A DNA stretch of 64,000 nt from positions 25,516-89,515 of the forward strand of contig NZ_JARWAC010000008.1 in the NCBI RefSeq assembly GCF_029846175.1, given 5' to 3'. This document shows positions 56,450-63,914 of the stretch, in pieces. The notes under the pieces were generated by a model. It was not told the DNA's origin, did no database searches, and saw only the letters and a list, made by a program, of their open reading frames with translations. The DNA is from Sphaerisporangium sp. TRM90804. Its GTDB lineage: Bacteria > Actinomycetota > Actinomycetes > Streptosporangiales > Streptosporangiaceae. Made by a program: the position numbers and the translations under genes. Position 1 is the stretch's first letter. Every line of letters starts with the position of its first letter.

Positions 56450-57231
56450 TGCTGCTCACGATCGACGTCGGCAACACCCATACGGTGCTCGGGCTCTTCG
56501 AGGGTGAGGAGCTCATCGAGCACTGGCGCCTGGCGACCGACGCCCGGCGCACCGCCGACGAGATCGCCGTGGTCCTTCAGGGGCTGCTCGGCCAGAGCCC
56601 GCTGCTGAAGGCGGCGGACGTCAGCGGCATCGCGATCTGCTCCACGGTGCCCTCGGTGCTCAACGAGATGCGCGAGATGTGCCGTCGCTATTACGGCGAC
56701 GTCACGGCGGTCATCGTCGAGCCCGGGGTGCGCACCGGCGTGCCGGTGCGCATGGACAATCCCAAGGAGGTCGGCAGCGACCGCGTTGTCAACGCGCTCG
56801 CCGCGATCACCCTTTACGGGGGGCCGTGCGTGATCGTCGACTTCGGCACGGCGACGTCCTTCGACGCGGTCTCGGCCAAGGGCGAGTACGTCGGGGCGGT
56901 GACCGCCCCGGGCATCGAGATCTCGGTCGACGCGCTCGCCGCGGCGGGCGCCCAGCTTCACAAGGTGGAGCTGATCCGCCCGAGGTCGGTGATCGCCAAG
57001 AACACGGTCGAGGCCCTCCAGGCAGGCATCATCTACGGTTTCGCCGGCCAGGTGGACGGCATCGTGGAGCGCATGGCCCCTGAGCTGGCCGCCGACCCCG
57101 ACGACGTGACGGTCGTCGCCACCGGGTCGCTGGCGTCGCTCGTGGTCGACGAGGCCCGCTCCATCGACGTGCACGAGCCGTGGCTCACGCTGATCGGGCT
57201 GCGCCTGATCTACAACCGCAACAGCGGCTGA
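56449..57231 (+). CDS. coaX: Type III pantothenate kinase
   Basis: The protein is 260 aa; the ATG at 56449 overlaps the nadC stop by one base. PhoP-type ATP motifs are TIDVGNTHTVLGLFEG and VIVDFGTATSFDAVSAKGEY; pantothenate-site residues lie in NPKEVGSDRVVNALAAITLY. LTLIGLRLIYNRNSG is the C-terminal signature. It phosphorylates pantothenate in CoA synthesis. panC and coaX in one operon with the NAD genes make this a coenzyme operon. Confidence 0.97.
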   Translation: MLLTIDVGNTHTVLGLFEGEELIEHWRLATDARRTADEIAVVLQGLLGQSPLLKAADVSGIAICSTVPSVLNEMREMCRRYYGDVTAVIVEPGVRTGVPVRMDNPKEVGSDRVVNALAAITLYGGPCVIVDFGTATSFDAVSAKGEYVGAVTAPGIEISVDALAAAGAQLHKVELIRPRSVIAKNTVEALQAGIIYGFAGQVDGIVERMAPELAADPDDVTVVATGSLASLVVDEARSIDVHEPWLTLIGLRLIYNRNSG

Positions 57232-57299
57232 CAGGCGCCGGCCACCCCGTACGGCCTCTCAATGTCAAAGATCGGCAATGCGCCGTGGGCTACACGCAC

Positions 57300-57314
57300 C
57301 CTCGTATTACGAGG
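57300..57314. promoter_or_regulatory. Perfect palindrome downstream of coaX
   Basis: CCTCGTATTACGAGG is a 7-1-7 perfect palindrome with an AT core, 69 bases after the coaX stop. No U tract follows, so it looks like a protein binding site rather than a terminator. Confidence 0.4.
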
Positions 57315-57652
57315 TTGTTACGTGATCCATACCGTTCAATCGGGACCGCTGAGAGGTTCCGGATGGGGGTGTACGGCGGGAAAACGCCTGCAATAGGGAC
57401 CTGCAATTAGGCGGCGGGAATAGGCGCGGCGGCGCCCGCGATCATATATCGACGCAACCGCGCGATCCAGGCGTCGTGACACGGAACCCGCCGTCAACCA
57501 GGGGATCCGGTGTCCTCTCGGTGCTCCCCGGGGCGGCGCCCCTCCCAGATCACGTTCCGCGCCGGCCTCTAAGCGACCGCGAACATGTCATGAGTAGTTC
57601 ATGTATGGACAGGTATGTCAATGACGAACGTAACGGGTATCGCGGTCAGCGC

Positions 57653-57682
57653 TTGACGACCTTTCAACGTGGCGTTTACCGT
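57653..57682 (+). promoter_or_regulatory. Promoter of the LuxR-type gene
   Basis: TTGACG (57653-57658) is a near-consensus -35 box, followed 16-18 bases later by TTTACCGT (57675-57682) as -10. The gene starts about 64 bases downstream, leaving a short leader. Confidence 0.45.
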
Positions 57683-57745
57683 TCCTGACGGGCGGGCCGA
57701 AGCATTCAGATGTTGCCGAGTTCGTCGTGGGGGAGAGGACACCCG

Positions 57746-57994
57746 ATGGCGTATCCGGATCTAGTGTCCCGGGGAACCGAGATTCCCGCGGGATCCGAGA
57801 GAGTGGGATTGAGCGACGATGATCTTCTGCTGCTCGCCGAGTTGGCCAAGGGAGTGACGGTCGACCGGGTCGGCCGGCGGCTCGATGTGAGCGGCCGTAC
57901 CGTCCGGCGTCGTCTGCGCGGCATCTGCGACCGCATAGGCGTCGCCACCGCGATCGAGGCGGTGGCCTGGGCCGCGCGCCGTCGGCTGATCTAG
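57746..57994 (+). CDS. Small LuxR-type HTH regulator
   Basis: The protein is 82 aa. The ATG at 57746 has GAGAGG seven bases upstream. It is a free-standing DNA-binding domain: LSDDDLLLLAELAKGVTVDR, VGRRLDVSGRTVRRRLRGIC, DRIGVATAIEAVAWAARRRL, the GerE/LuxR four-helix pattern. No receiver or sensor part is present. Small stand-alone LuxR proteins in actinomycetes often act as development or stress regulators. The nearby palindrome at 57300-57314 is a possible target. Confidence 0.85.
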   Translation: MAYPDLVSRGTEIPAGSERVGLSDDDLLLLAELAKGVTVDRVGRRLDVSGRTVRRRLRGICDRIGVATAIEAVAWAARRRLI

Positions 57995-58009
57995 CGACGC
58001 CGCGGCGAT

Positions 58010-58040
58010 CCGCGCCTCACCCCACGCGGGTGAGGCGCGG
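58010..58040. terminator. Terminator hairpin after the LuxR-type gene
   Basis: A 13-bp perfect stem has arms CCGCGCCTCACCC (58010-58022) and GGGTGAGGCGCGG (58028-58040) with a five-base loop, 16 bases after the stop codon. It lies between convergent genes. Confidence 0.7.
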
Positions 58041-58191
58041 CAGGTGTGCGCGCGTTCGTCACCGCGGCCCTCGGGCCGAGGTGAGGCGCGCCTTCGATCG
58101 TGGGGCGGCTCAGCCGGCCCGGGACGTCACCGCTTCGGGCCAGACGCCGGGAGCCGGCGGCTGAACGGGGCCGGGGCGGCCTGTGCGCGGG

Positions 58192-59262
58192 TCAGTCGGC
58201 GATGCGCACGCCGCCGACGAAGGGCCGGTTGCCCAGCGGCACCACACGCACCACGTCACCGGTGCGCGGCGCGTGCACCATCATGCCGCCGCCGATGTAG
58301 ATGCCGACGTGGTGCAGGTCGCTGTAGAAGAACACCAGGTCGCCGGCGCGCAGATCCTGCCGCGACACGTGCGTGCCGGCGGTCCACTGGTCGCCGGTGT
58401 AGTGCGGGAGGCTGATGCCGACCTTCTGGTAGGCCCACATGACCAGCCCGGAGCAGTCGAACGAGCTCGGGCCCGCGGCTCCCCAGACATAGGGCTTGAG
58501 CTGCTGCGTCAGCGCCCACTTGGTGGCCTCGGCGGCCTTGCCGTCCCCGGGGATCGGAATGTCGATCTTCGTGGCCCGGCCACCGGTGTTGCCCGCCTGC
58601 GACAGCGCCCGCCTGAACAGCGTGCTCTCGGTCTTGGCGACCAGCTTGCGGATCTTGTCGCGCTGCGTGGAGAGGTCGGAGACCAGCTTGTTCACCTCGG
58701 CCTCGCGCGCCTTGGCGCCGGCCTTGGCGCGCTCGGCGACGTCCATCGCCTTGGCGATGCGCGCGACCTCCTCCCCCTGCTGCATCTGCAGGGCGTAGGT
58801 GGTGGCGGCCCGGTTGAGATAGCCGTCGGGGTCGCCCGACATGGCCAGGGCGAGTGAGGAGCCGATGCCGCCGAGCATGTAGGCGTCCTGCGCGTACTGG
58901 CCCGCCTTCAGGCGCTTCTGCTCCAGGTCGGCGTGGCTCTTCTCCAGCGTCTTGTTGGCGAGCTCGGCCGAGCGCCGCGCCTGCTTGAGGCGTTCGCGCT
59001 GCCCGTTGAACTGCTCGGTGAGCGACTCGATCTCCTCGTAGTGGCGCTCGACCTGGTTCTTGAGCTCGTTGAGGCTCGGCTTGGGCTCGGCGGTGGCCGC
59101 GACCAGCGGCGAGCCGAACGTGACGGCCGTCAGGGTCACCGCGACCATGGCGATCCGGCGTGGCACCCGCAGGGCGCCGCCTCCCAGCAGGGCCCGAGGG
59201 CCCCGTTCGCGGGGACGGGCATGTCTGCCCACGGTCGGTCCAGGCGTGCGCCCAGGTCGCAC
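58192..59262 (-). CDS. Secreted NlpC/P60 peptidoglycan hydrolase with coiled coil
   Basis: The protein is 356 aa. The GTG at 59260-59262 has GGAG seven bases upstream; the TTG one codon earlier is less likely. A basic N-terminus of about 35 residues and the hydrophobic AMVAVTLTAVTFGSPLVAAT (about 38-58) form the export signal. Residues about 62-215 are coiled coil (LNELKNQVERHYEEIESLTE). The C-terminal NlpC/P60 domain has Cys270 in SSFDCSGLVMWAYQKVG, His318 in HHVGIYIGGG and His330. It cleaves peptide stems in the wall, like RipA. A c-di-AMP riboswitch precedes it. Confidence 0.93.
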   Translation of the reverse strand: MRPGRTPGPTVGRHARPRERGPRALLGGGALRVPRRIAMVAVTLTAVTFGSPLVAATAEPKPSLNELKNQVERHYEEIESLTEQFNGQRERLKQARRSAELANKTLEKSHADLEQKRLKAGQYAQDAYMLGGIGSSLALAMSGDPDGYLNRAATTYALQMQQGEEVARIAKAMDVAERAKAGAKAREAEVNKLVSDLSTQRDKIRKLVAKTESTLFRRALSQAGNTGGRATKIDIPIPGDGKAAEATKWALTQQLKPYVWGAAGPSSFDCSGLVMWAYQKVGISLPHYTGDQWTAGTHVSRQDLRAGDLVFFYSDLHHVGIYIGGGMMVHAPRTGDVVRVVPLGNRPFVGGVRIAD

Positions 59263-59281
59263 CAACGAACTCCTCTCCTCG

Positions 59282-59465
59282 GCCGCCTACCGGGTTAGCT
59301 GACGGGTTCGGGCGGAGTAGCCCTACCGGCCGCACGGGCCGCGGGGGAACCGCGACACCCCGCTGCTCGGATTCACCCCAGGGCCGGCTCACCGGAGGGT
59401 GACCTCCCGCGTCCGGCCTTTGGGTCCCCGGTTCCCGCCGCCTTCGAGGGCGGCCGGGATTAGGC
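59282..59465 (-). promoter_or_regulatory. ydaO/yuaA (c-di-AMP) riboswitch
   Basis: On the minus strand the leader carries the class hallmarks in order: GGGAACCGGGGACCCAAAGG, GGGGTGAATCC, then CCGCCCGAACCCGTCAGC, TAACCCGGTAGGCGG. It ends about 20 bases before the hydrolase start. In actinobacteria this class sits before wall-hydrolase genes and turns expression off on c-di-AMP binding (established). It explains most of the 587-bp gap to the next gene; 59466-59830 shows nothing else recognisable. Confidence 0.93.
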
Positions 59466-59835
59466 GGGCCGGACACCGCTTCCCGATGACCGGCATTGAG
59501 GCTGGACACTAGTGCAGGCAAGGTTCCTGCTCAACCAGAACTGCGATTTCTGTTGAGGTTTGACAACCGGGCCGTCACGGCGAGATCACGGCGTCACGCC
59601 GATCACGGCGGCCTCATCGGGCTTCCCGGATCACTTCGGACACCTCAGTCGCAGGTCCGGGGCCGGGGCCGTAGCGAGCTGTTGGCAACATCAGCCGATA
59701 GCGCGCTATTCGGACTGGCCGGGTTCGGACCGCTACTTTGCGCGAAGGAAACCTGGTGTCGCGGTTTTCGGTCAGACCGATAACCCCTGGTTCCCGCCCG
59801 TGCGACCGCTCCCGCGCGGCGGCGCGGCGGGCGGA

Positions 59836-59849
59836 TACGCTAGCCGGTC
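59836..59849 (+). promoter_or_regulatory. -10 box of the N-acetyltransferase gene
   Basis: TACGCT (59836-59841) is followed by eight bases and the ATG at 59850, a leaderless arrangement. No ribosome site precedes the ATG. Confidence 0.4.
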
Positions 59850-60395
59850 ATGGAGCAGGTCGCGGTGTCCCCGCCCGCCGGAGGCACGCTCGTCGTCCGG
59901 CGAGCACGCACCGCCGACGTCCGCGCCGTCGGGCGGCTGGTCGACACCTACTCCGGAGACGGGCCGCGCCTCCTGCGCAAGTCCCTGGTCACCCTCTACG
60001 AGACCGTCCAGGAGTTCTGGGTCGCCGAGCTGGACGGCCACGTGGTGGGCTGCGGGGCCCTGCACGTGCTCTGGGAGGACCTCGCCGAGATCCGCACCGT
60101 CGCCGTCGACGAGGGGCGCAGGGGTCTGGGCATCGGCCACAAGATCGTCGACGCGCTCATCGGCACCGCTCGCGAGCTCGGCGTGCGGCGGGTGTTCTGC
60201 CTGACCTTCGAGGTCGAGTTCTTCGGAAGGCACGGTTTCGTACCGATTCAGGGCACTCCGGTGTCGCCTGAGGTGTACGCCGAGTTGCTCGACTCCTACG
60301 ATGAGGGCGTCGCGGAGTTCCTGGACCTGGACCACGTCAAGCCGAACACTCTGGGCAACGAGCGCATGATCCTTCACCTGAAACCGCGATCTTGA
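59850..60395 (+). CDS. Amino-acid N-acetyltransferase (ArgA-like, N-acetylglutamate synthase type)
   Basis: The protein is 181 aa, starting at the ATG at 59850. It is a GNAT without the kinase-like domain, as in the short actinobacterial N-acetylglutamate synthases. VVRRARTADVRAVGRLVDTY, LLRKSLVTLYETVQEFWVAE, GCGALHVLWEDLAEIRTVAV and DEGRRGLGIGHKIVDALIGT hold the acetyl-CoA loop; RRVFCLTFEVEFFGRHGFVP is the ArgA-type late motif. It would acetylate glutamate for arginine synthesis; no arg genes are nearby. Confidence 0.85.
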   Translation: MEQVAVSPPAGGTLVVRRARTADVRAVGRLVDTYSGDGPRLLRKSLVTLYETVQEFWVAELDGHVVGCGALHVLWEDLAEIRTVAVDEGRRGLGIGHKIVDALIGTARELGVRRVFCLTFEVEFFGRHGFVPIQGTPVSPEVYAELLDSYDEGVAEFLDLDHVKPNTLGNERMILHLKPRS

Positions 60396-60511
60396 CGGCC
60401 AGGACGACGGAATGGAAAGGTGACTGTTGATGCCAGTGTCGCTACGTTGGGCAACACCACAGCATGTGTGTCTGACATATGCCGCATGCGAAGCTGAAGT
60501 GAGGTGACACG

Positions 60512-61756
60512 GTGAGCACCGGACAGCCGCCGTACCCACGCGACGAGTCGGACGACGATCAGGCGTCATCCGGATCTGCGCACTATGGGCAGCACAGCGA
60601 TCGGCCCGCACCCGGCGTCGATCCGGAGGTGACAGTCGTCCACCGCCCCCAGCAGTCGCCTGAGCACGGCCAGCAGTCTTACGGGCAGAGCCAGACATAC
60701 GGGCAGCAGCAGCCGTACGGCCAGCAGGGCGGGTACGGACAGCAGGGTGGCACGGGCGCCTACGGCCAGGGATACTCCCAGCAGTCGCAGGGCCAGCAGC
60801 AGTACGGGCAGCAGGGCTACGGCCAGCAGCCCGGGTACGACCAGCAGCAGCAGTACGGCCAGCAGGCCTACGGTCAGCAGCAGTACGGCCAGCAGCCGGC
60901 GCAGCCGGGTTACGGCCAGCAGCCCGGCTACGAGCAGCAGCCCGGGTACGACCAGCAGCAGCAGTACGGCCAGCAGGCCTACGGTCAGCAGCCGGGCTAC
61001 GGCCAGCAGCCCGGGTACGACCAGCAGCAGCAGTACGGCCAGCAGGCCGGCTACGGCCAGCAGCAGGGTTACGGTCAGCAGCCGGGCTACGGCGCGCAGG
61101 GGTACGGCCAGCAGCAGTACGGCCAGCAGGACCCCTCGCAGCCCGACTACGGCCAGCAGCCCTACGGGGCGCCGGCGTACGGCCAGCCGGGTTACGGCCA
61201 GGCGCAGTACGGGGCGCAAGGCATCCAGGGCGTCCAGCCTCCGGGCGCGCCCGCGCCGCTCGCCGAGTGGTGGCAGCGCCTGGTGGCGCGGATCATCGAC
61301 GGCGTGATCCTCGTCATTCCGACTCTGATCCTCACGGCGATCATCACCGCCGTGGTCGTGACGCAGGCGAACTTCGACCCGACGACCGGTGTCATCACGG
61401 AGCCGGGCGGCGTGTTCCTGGCCGACCTGATCGTCGCGGTGCTGGTCACGCTGATCTACGTCGCGTACGAGTACTTCATGCTCAAGCAGCGCGGCCAGAC
61501 GGTCGGCAAGATCGTCATGGGCATCAAGGTCGTGCCGGTCGGCGGCGCGCTCACGGCCGAGGGGCTTCCCTCCGACGTCGTCGCCAAGCGGGCGGGCGTG
61601 CTGTTCGGGCCGCAGATCCTGCGCTGGATCCCGATCCTCGGCTGGGTCGCCAGCGTCTTCTCGCTCGTCAACGTGCTCTGGCTGCTGTGGGACAAGCCGC
61701 TCCACCAAGCCCTGCACGACAAGGTCGCGAAGACCGTCGTGGTGAAGATCAAGTAA
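60512..61756 (+). CDS. RDD-family membrane protein with a long Tyr-Gly-Gln repeat domain
   Basis: The protein is 414 aa. The GTG at 60512 has GAGGTGA at a good distance. Residues 1-48 are polar. Residues about 48-245 are made almost only of Tyr, Gly, Gln, Pro and Ala in YGQQ units (about 22 YGQ), such as [20 protein letters not shown]. The RDD domain (about 250-414) has membrane helices [40 protein letters not shown] and [20 protein letters not shown], and the RDD-type Arg/Asp in [14 protein letters not shown] proteins are putative ion or small-molecule transporters. The repeat tail should face the cytoplasm. Confidence 0.9.
   Translation: MSTGQPPYPRDESDDDQASSGSAHYGQHSDRPAPGVDPEVTVVHRPQQSPEHGQQSYGQSQTYGQQQPYGQQGGYGQQGGTGAYGQGYSQQSQGQQQYGQQGYGQQPGYDQQQQYGQQAYGQQQYGQQPAQPGYGQQPGYEQQPGYDQQQQYGQQAYGQQPGYGQQPGYDQQQQYGQQAGYGQQQGYGQQPGYGAQGYGQQQYGQQDPSQPDYGQQPYGAPAYGQPGYGQAQYGAQGIQGVQPPGAPAPLAEWWQRLVARIIDGVILVIPTLILTAIITAVVVTQANFDPTTGVITEPGGVFLADLIVAVLVTLIYVAYEYFMLKQRGQTVGKIVMGIKVVPVGGALTAEGLPSDVVAKRAGVLFGPQILRWIPILGWVASVFSLVNVLWLLWDKPLHQALHDKVAKTVVVKIK
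60660..61230 (+). repeat. Low-complexity tandem repeats coding for YGQQ units
   Basis: Codons for Tyr, Gly and Gln (tacggccagcag) repeat over 570 bp. Longer near-identical blocks starting CAGCCCGGGTACGACCAGCA recur near 60829, 60943 and 61009. The tract is likely to change length by slippage or recombination. It is in frame and coding throughout, and it is not a CRISPR array (no spacers). Confidence 0.9.
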
Positions 61757-61776
61757 CGCTGAGACAGCGGTCCCGC

Positions 61777-61805
61777 GGGGCCGGAGGGCGACGCCCTCCG
61801 GCCCC
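61777..61805 (+). terminator. Terminator after the RDD gene
   Basis: Arms GGGGCCGGAGGGCG (61777-61790) and CGCCCTCCGGCCCC (61792-61805) form a very stable stem, followed by GTTCG. It lies 20 bases after the stop codon. Confidence 0.8.
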
Positions 61806-63005
61806 GTTCGCGTGTGACCGTCCGGGGGGTCCGGGGGTCGGCGCCTCTCCGGAACGCCTCCCGGAGGCCGCCGGAGGGCAGCACAGTGTCTGCCACGGGG
61901 GTCCTCATCCGACACCTTGGCGGCGATGTGGGGGAACCGGATACGGGCCTACCGCTATGTGCGATAGGAACCGTGCCATGAAGCGCACCGTTGTTCGCCT
62001 TTGGCGAACGAGGATCACGTGACGCCGGGCGAGCCCTCCGGCGTCTCCCCCCGCGGCCACCCCGCGCCGCCCCCCGGGGGCCGCGCCGCCGCTCTCAGGG
62101 CCGCGGGTGTCTGAACCCTCGCGGCCGGTCCGGAGCGACCCTCATTCCCCGGCCGGCACGGATTCTCCGGACGGTTCCCGGCATTCTGTCGCCGATGCGC
62201 GGGCCTTCGTTCTTCCGCCGTCGCACGCCCTTTCGCGTCCAGCCGGCGCCGGTTGGCCGCGTCGCCTGCCGCCCGGAAATCGCCGGAGGGGTGGCGGTCG
62301 AGGGGTGACGCGTGCGGTCCCCCGGCGCGCGCCGCGGGTTGAACTTCAGCCCCTACGGCGGCCGGGAATTCGGCCCTGGCCGTGGTACACGGGCGAGGTT
62401 TCACCCGCCCGCGGAACGCCGCTTCGGCCCGTATGGCGCGCGGGAAGTATGCGCCGCAATACCACGGACGACCGGTCCGCCGCCGAGAAGACGTGAAGAT
62501 CCGGGATACCGGATCGGCCGCTGGCCCCCATGAAAGCTTCAATGTGATGAAGCGTTCATCCGTCTCCCCTGGTGAAGCTTCTCCGTGACATTCCGAACGC
62601 CGGAAGACCCGACTGCGTCTTCCCGGCCCTGCCGGGTGCGCTAATCACCTGGGCGGCCGGTTACGGACGGAGAGCCAACAACCCGCCGATCGGCGTTGTG
62701 CTCACGGCCGCCCCGAGATCAGCTTTTTCGGCGCCGCCGTGCCCGCAGGCCCTCCGGGCGGCTGTTTTCGAGGAGGATCGGCATTACCGGGCCATCCGGT
62801 AAGGCCGCTGGAGAGACGGCGATAAGCCTGGAACGGTCCTTCGGCGGCTTAGGCGGCCCTCCCCGCAACGCCCGCTGACCTCCTGTGGGGATAGAGTCGG
62901 ATCCTGACTCCCCGATCAGGCAACCGTGGTACGGGCCGAGGGGGGCCCGTGTGACAATTAACGCGGGAGGCCGGCTGAATGCCACCCCGCGTGGAGCGAG
63001 GATCA
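61806..63005. other. Intergenic region, 1200 bp, no protein gene recognised
   Basis: This is the longest gap of the window. It contains a 21-codon Arg-rich frame (61957-62022), a 17-base perfect hairpin GTTCGCCTTTGGCGAAC (61993-62009), a second hairpin at 62021-62045 (arms GACGCCGG/CCGGCGTC), a third at 62784-62802 (TTACCGG/CCGGTAA) and a fourth at 62931-62950 (ACGGGCC/GGCCCGT). Several AT-richer patches occur (62530-62600). Longer frames are Arg/Pro-rich and without ribosome sites. It may code for structured RNA. Confidence 0.4.
61957..62022 (+). CDS. Possible Arg-rich leader peptide
   Basis: The ATG at 61957 opens MCDRNRAMKRTVVRLWRTRI T, with 6 Arg in 21 residues, ending in a TGA that overlaps the first base pairs of the GACGCCGG/CCGGCGTC hairpin (62021-62045). 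This is the geometry of an attenuator leader, but no obvious regulated gene follows. GGGGG lies 26-30 bases upstream, too far for a normal ribosome site. Low confidence. Confidence 0.2.
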   Translation: MCDRNRAMKRTVVRLWRTRIT

Positions 63006-63155
63006 ATGAACGATGTATTGTCCGCGTTGATACCGCCGATGGTTGTGACCGCGGTGGTCATCTACGCCGTCGTGAAGCTGGTTCGTTCGGAGGCGGAGGC
63101 TCGGAGGCGGGCGGCCGAACCCGCCGACAAGTCCTCGGAGGCTTCTTCCGGCTGA
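63006..63155 (+). CDS. 49-residue single-pass membrane protein upstream of lsr2
   Basis: The ATG at 63006 has GAGG four bases upstream. The product begins MNDVLSALIPPMVVTAVVIY, so one membrane helix spans about 5-25. A short basic/acidic helix follows (VRSEAEARRRAAEPADKSSE) and the frame ends with TGA at 63153-63155. High-GC codon use and a good ribosome site support a real gene. Function unknown; it may be co-transcribed with lsr2, 116 bp downstream. Confidence 0.65.
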   Translation: MNDVLSALIPPMVVTAVVIYAVVKLVRSEAEARRRAAEPADKSSEASSG

Positions 63156-63271
63156 CCCGGCCGGCGCCCGCACCGGCGGTCTGAATCCACCCGCATCCTG
63201 AATTGTCAGCAGGGGTTGCCGGGTATATGTTTAGCTGGCGAAAGAACAATGCTCTGCGAAAGGATTGCCAG

Positions 63272-63604
63272 ATGGCCACGCAGATCCAGAAGATACTCAT
63301 CGACGACCTCGATGGTGGCGAGGCCAGTGAGACTGTCACCTTCGCACTTGATGGCTCCACTTACGAGATTGACCTGAGCGGCGACAACGCCAAGAAGCTG
63401 CGCGACGCGCTTTCCTCTTTCGTCTCCAGCGCGCGAAGGTCTGAGAACGCTCCGAGCCGGGGCCGCAAGCGCGGCGGTGGACAGCGCCCCTCCCGGGAAA
63501 AGAGCTCGGAGATCAGGGCGTGGGCCAAGGCACACGGCATCTCCGTGAGTGAGCGGGGTCGTATTGCCTCCTCCGTGGTGGAGCAGTACGAAGCGGCACA
63601 CTGA
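63272..63604 (+). CDS. lsr2: Nucleoid-associated silencer Lsr2
   Basis: The protein is 110 aa, full length. The ATG at 63272 has AAGGA seven bases upstream. The N-terminal dimer domain is MATQIQKILIDDLDGGEASE, TVTFALDGSTYEIDLSGDNA. A basic linker (RGRKRGGGQRPSREK) leads to the C-terminal DNA-binding domain EIRAWAKAHGISVSERGRIA, whose RGR enters the minor groove of AT-rich DNA. Lsr2 bridges and silences foreign or AT-rich genes, such as the low-GC island at 11-13 kb in this window. Confidence 0.97.
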   Translation: MATQIQKILIDDLDGGEASETVTFALDGSTYEIDLSGDNAKKLRDALSSFVSSARRSENAPSRGRKRGGGQRPSREKSSEIRAWAKAHGISVSERGRIASSVVEQYEAAH

Positions 63605-63627
63605 CGGAGGTTTGTGATCAACGGCCG

Positions 63628-63656
63628 TGGCGGCGAGCCCCCCTCAATCGCCGCCA
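63628..63656 (+). terminator. Hairpin after lsr2
   Basis: Arms TGGCGGCGA (63628-63636) and TCGCCGCCA (63648-63656) lie 24 bases after the lsr2 stop, without a U tract. They probably end the lsr2 transcript. The rest of the 310-bp lsr2-clpC gap holds the ClgR-like box and a second small hairpin (CCGCAT/ATGCGG near 63661-63681). Confidence 0.5.
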
Positions 63657-63737
63657 TAGCCGCATGATCCGGTTATGCGGGTTGTGATCGTCCGGCGCGC
63701 GGCCCGGGGGTTCACGGAAACGGCAAAGTCAAACGTC

Positions 63738-63751
63738 GTTCGCTTCGGGCG
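63738..63751 (+). promoter_or_regulatory. ClgR box upstream of clpC
   Basis: GTTCGCTTCGGGCG matches GTTCGC-N5-GCG, the published binding site of ClgR, the activator of clp genes in Streptomyces and relatives. It lies 164 bases before the clpC start codon, a sensible distance for an activator. Confidence 0.6.
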
Positions 63752-63914
63752 TAGCGGGAACATGTGGGCCCCCAACGGTAGTTGGATGGAGCGTGAACGC
63801 CCTGCTCCCGGGGAACGTCTCTCTGTCTAGAGCGGTCACCGGTCGGGGCTAGCATGCGGATGCGGCGGGCCCGGATATCCCGAGCTGCCTGGCCGCTCTG
63901 TGAGGAGCGACGAG

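Larger units (their letters stand above)
57232..57745. other. Intergenic region, 514 bp, with a palindrome and a promoter
   Basis: No gene is recognised. The left third contains the palindrome at 57300-57314, and the right end contains the promoter of the LuxR-type gene. The middle (57400-57640) is partly AT-rich (gcgatcatatatcgacgc). A 70-codon frame at 57476-57688 lacks a ribosome site and family features. Confidence 0.4.

Noticed and set aside
60660..61230. Repeats considered as a CRISPR array
   Set aside because: The repeats are in frame, continuous and without unique spacers; they encode a low-complexity domain.
62107..62588. Several 60-130 codon frames in the gap before lsr2
   Set aside because: They overlap each other in different frames, lack ribosome sites, and are rich in Arg and Pro.
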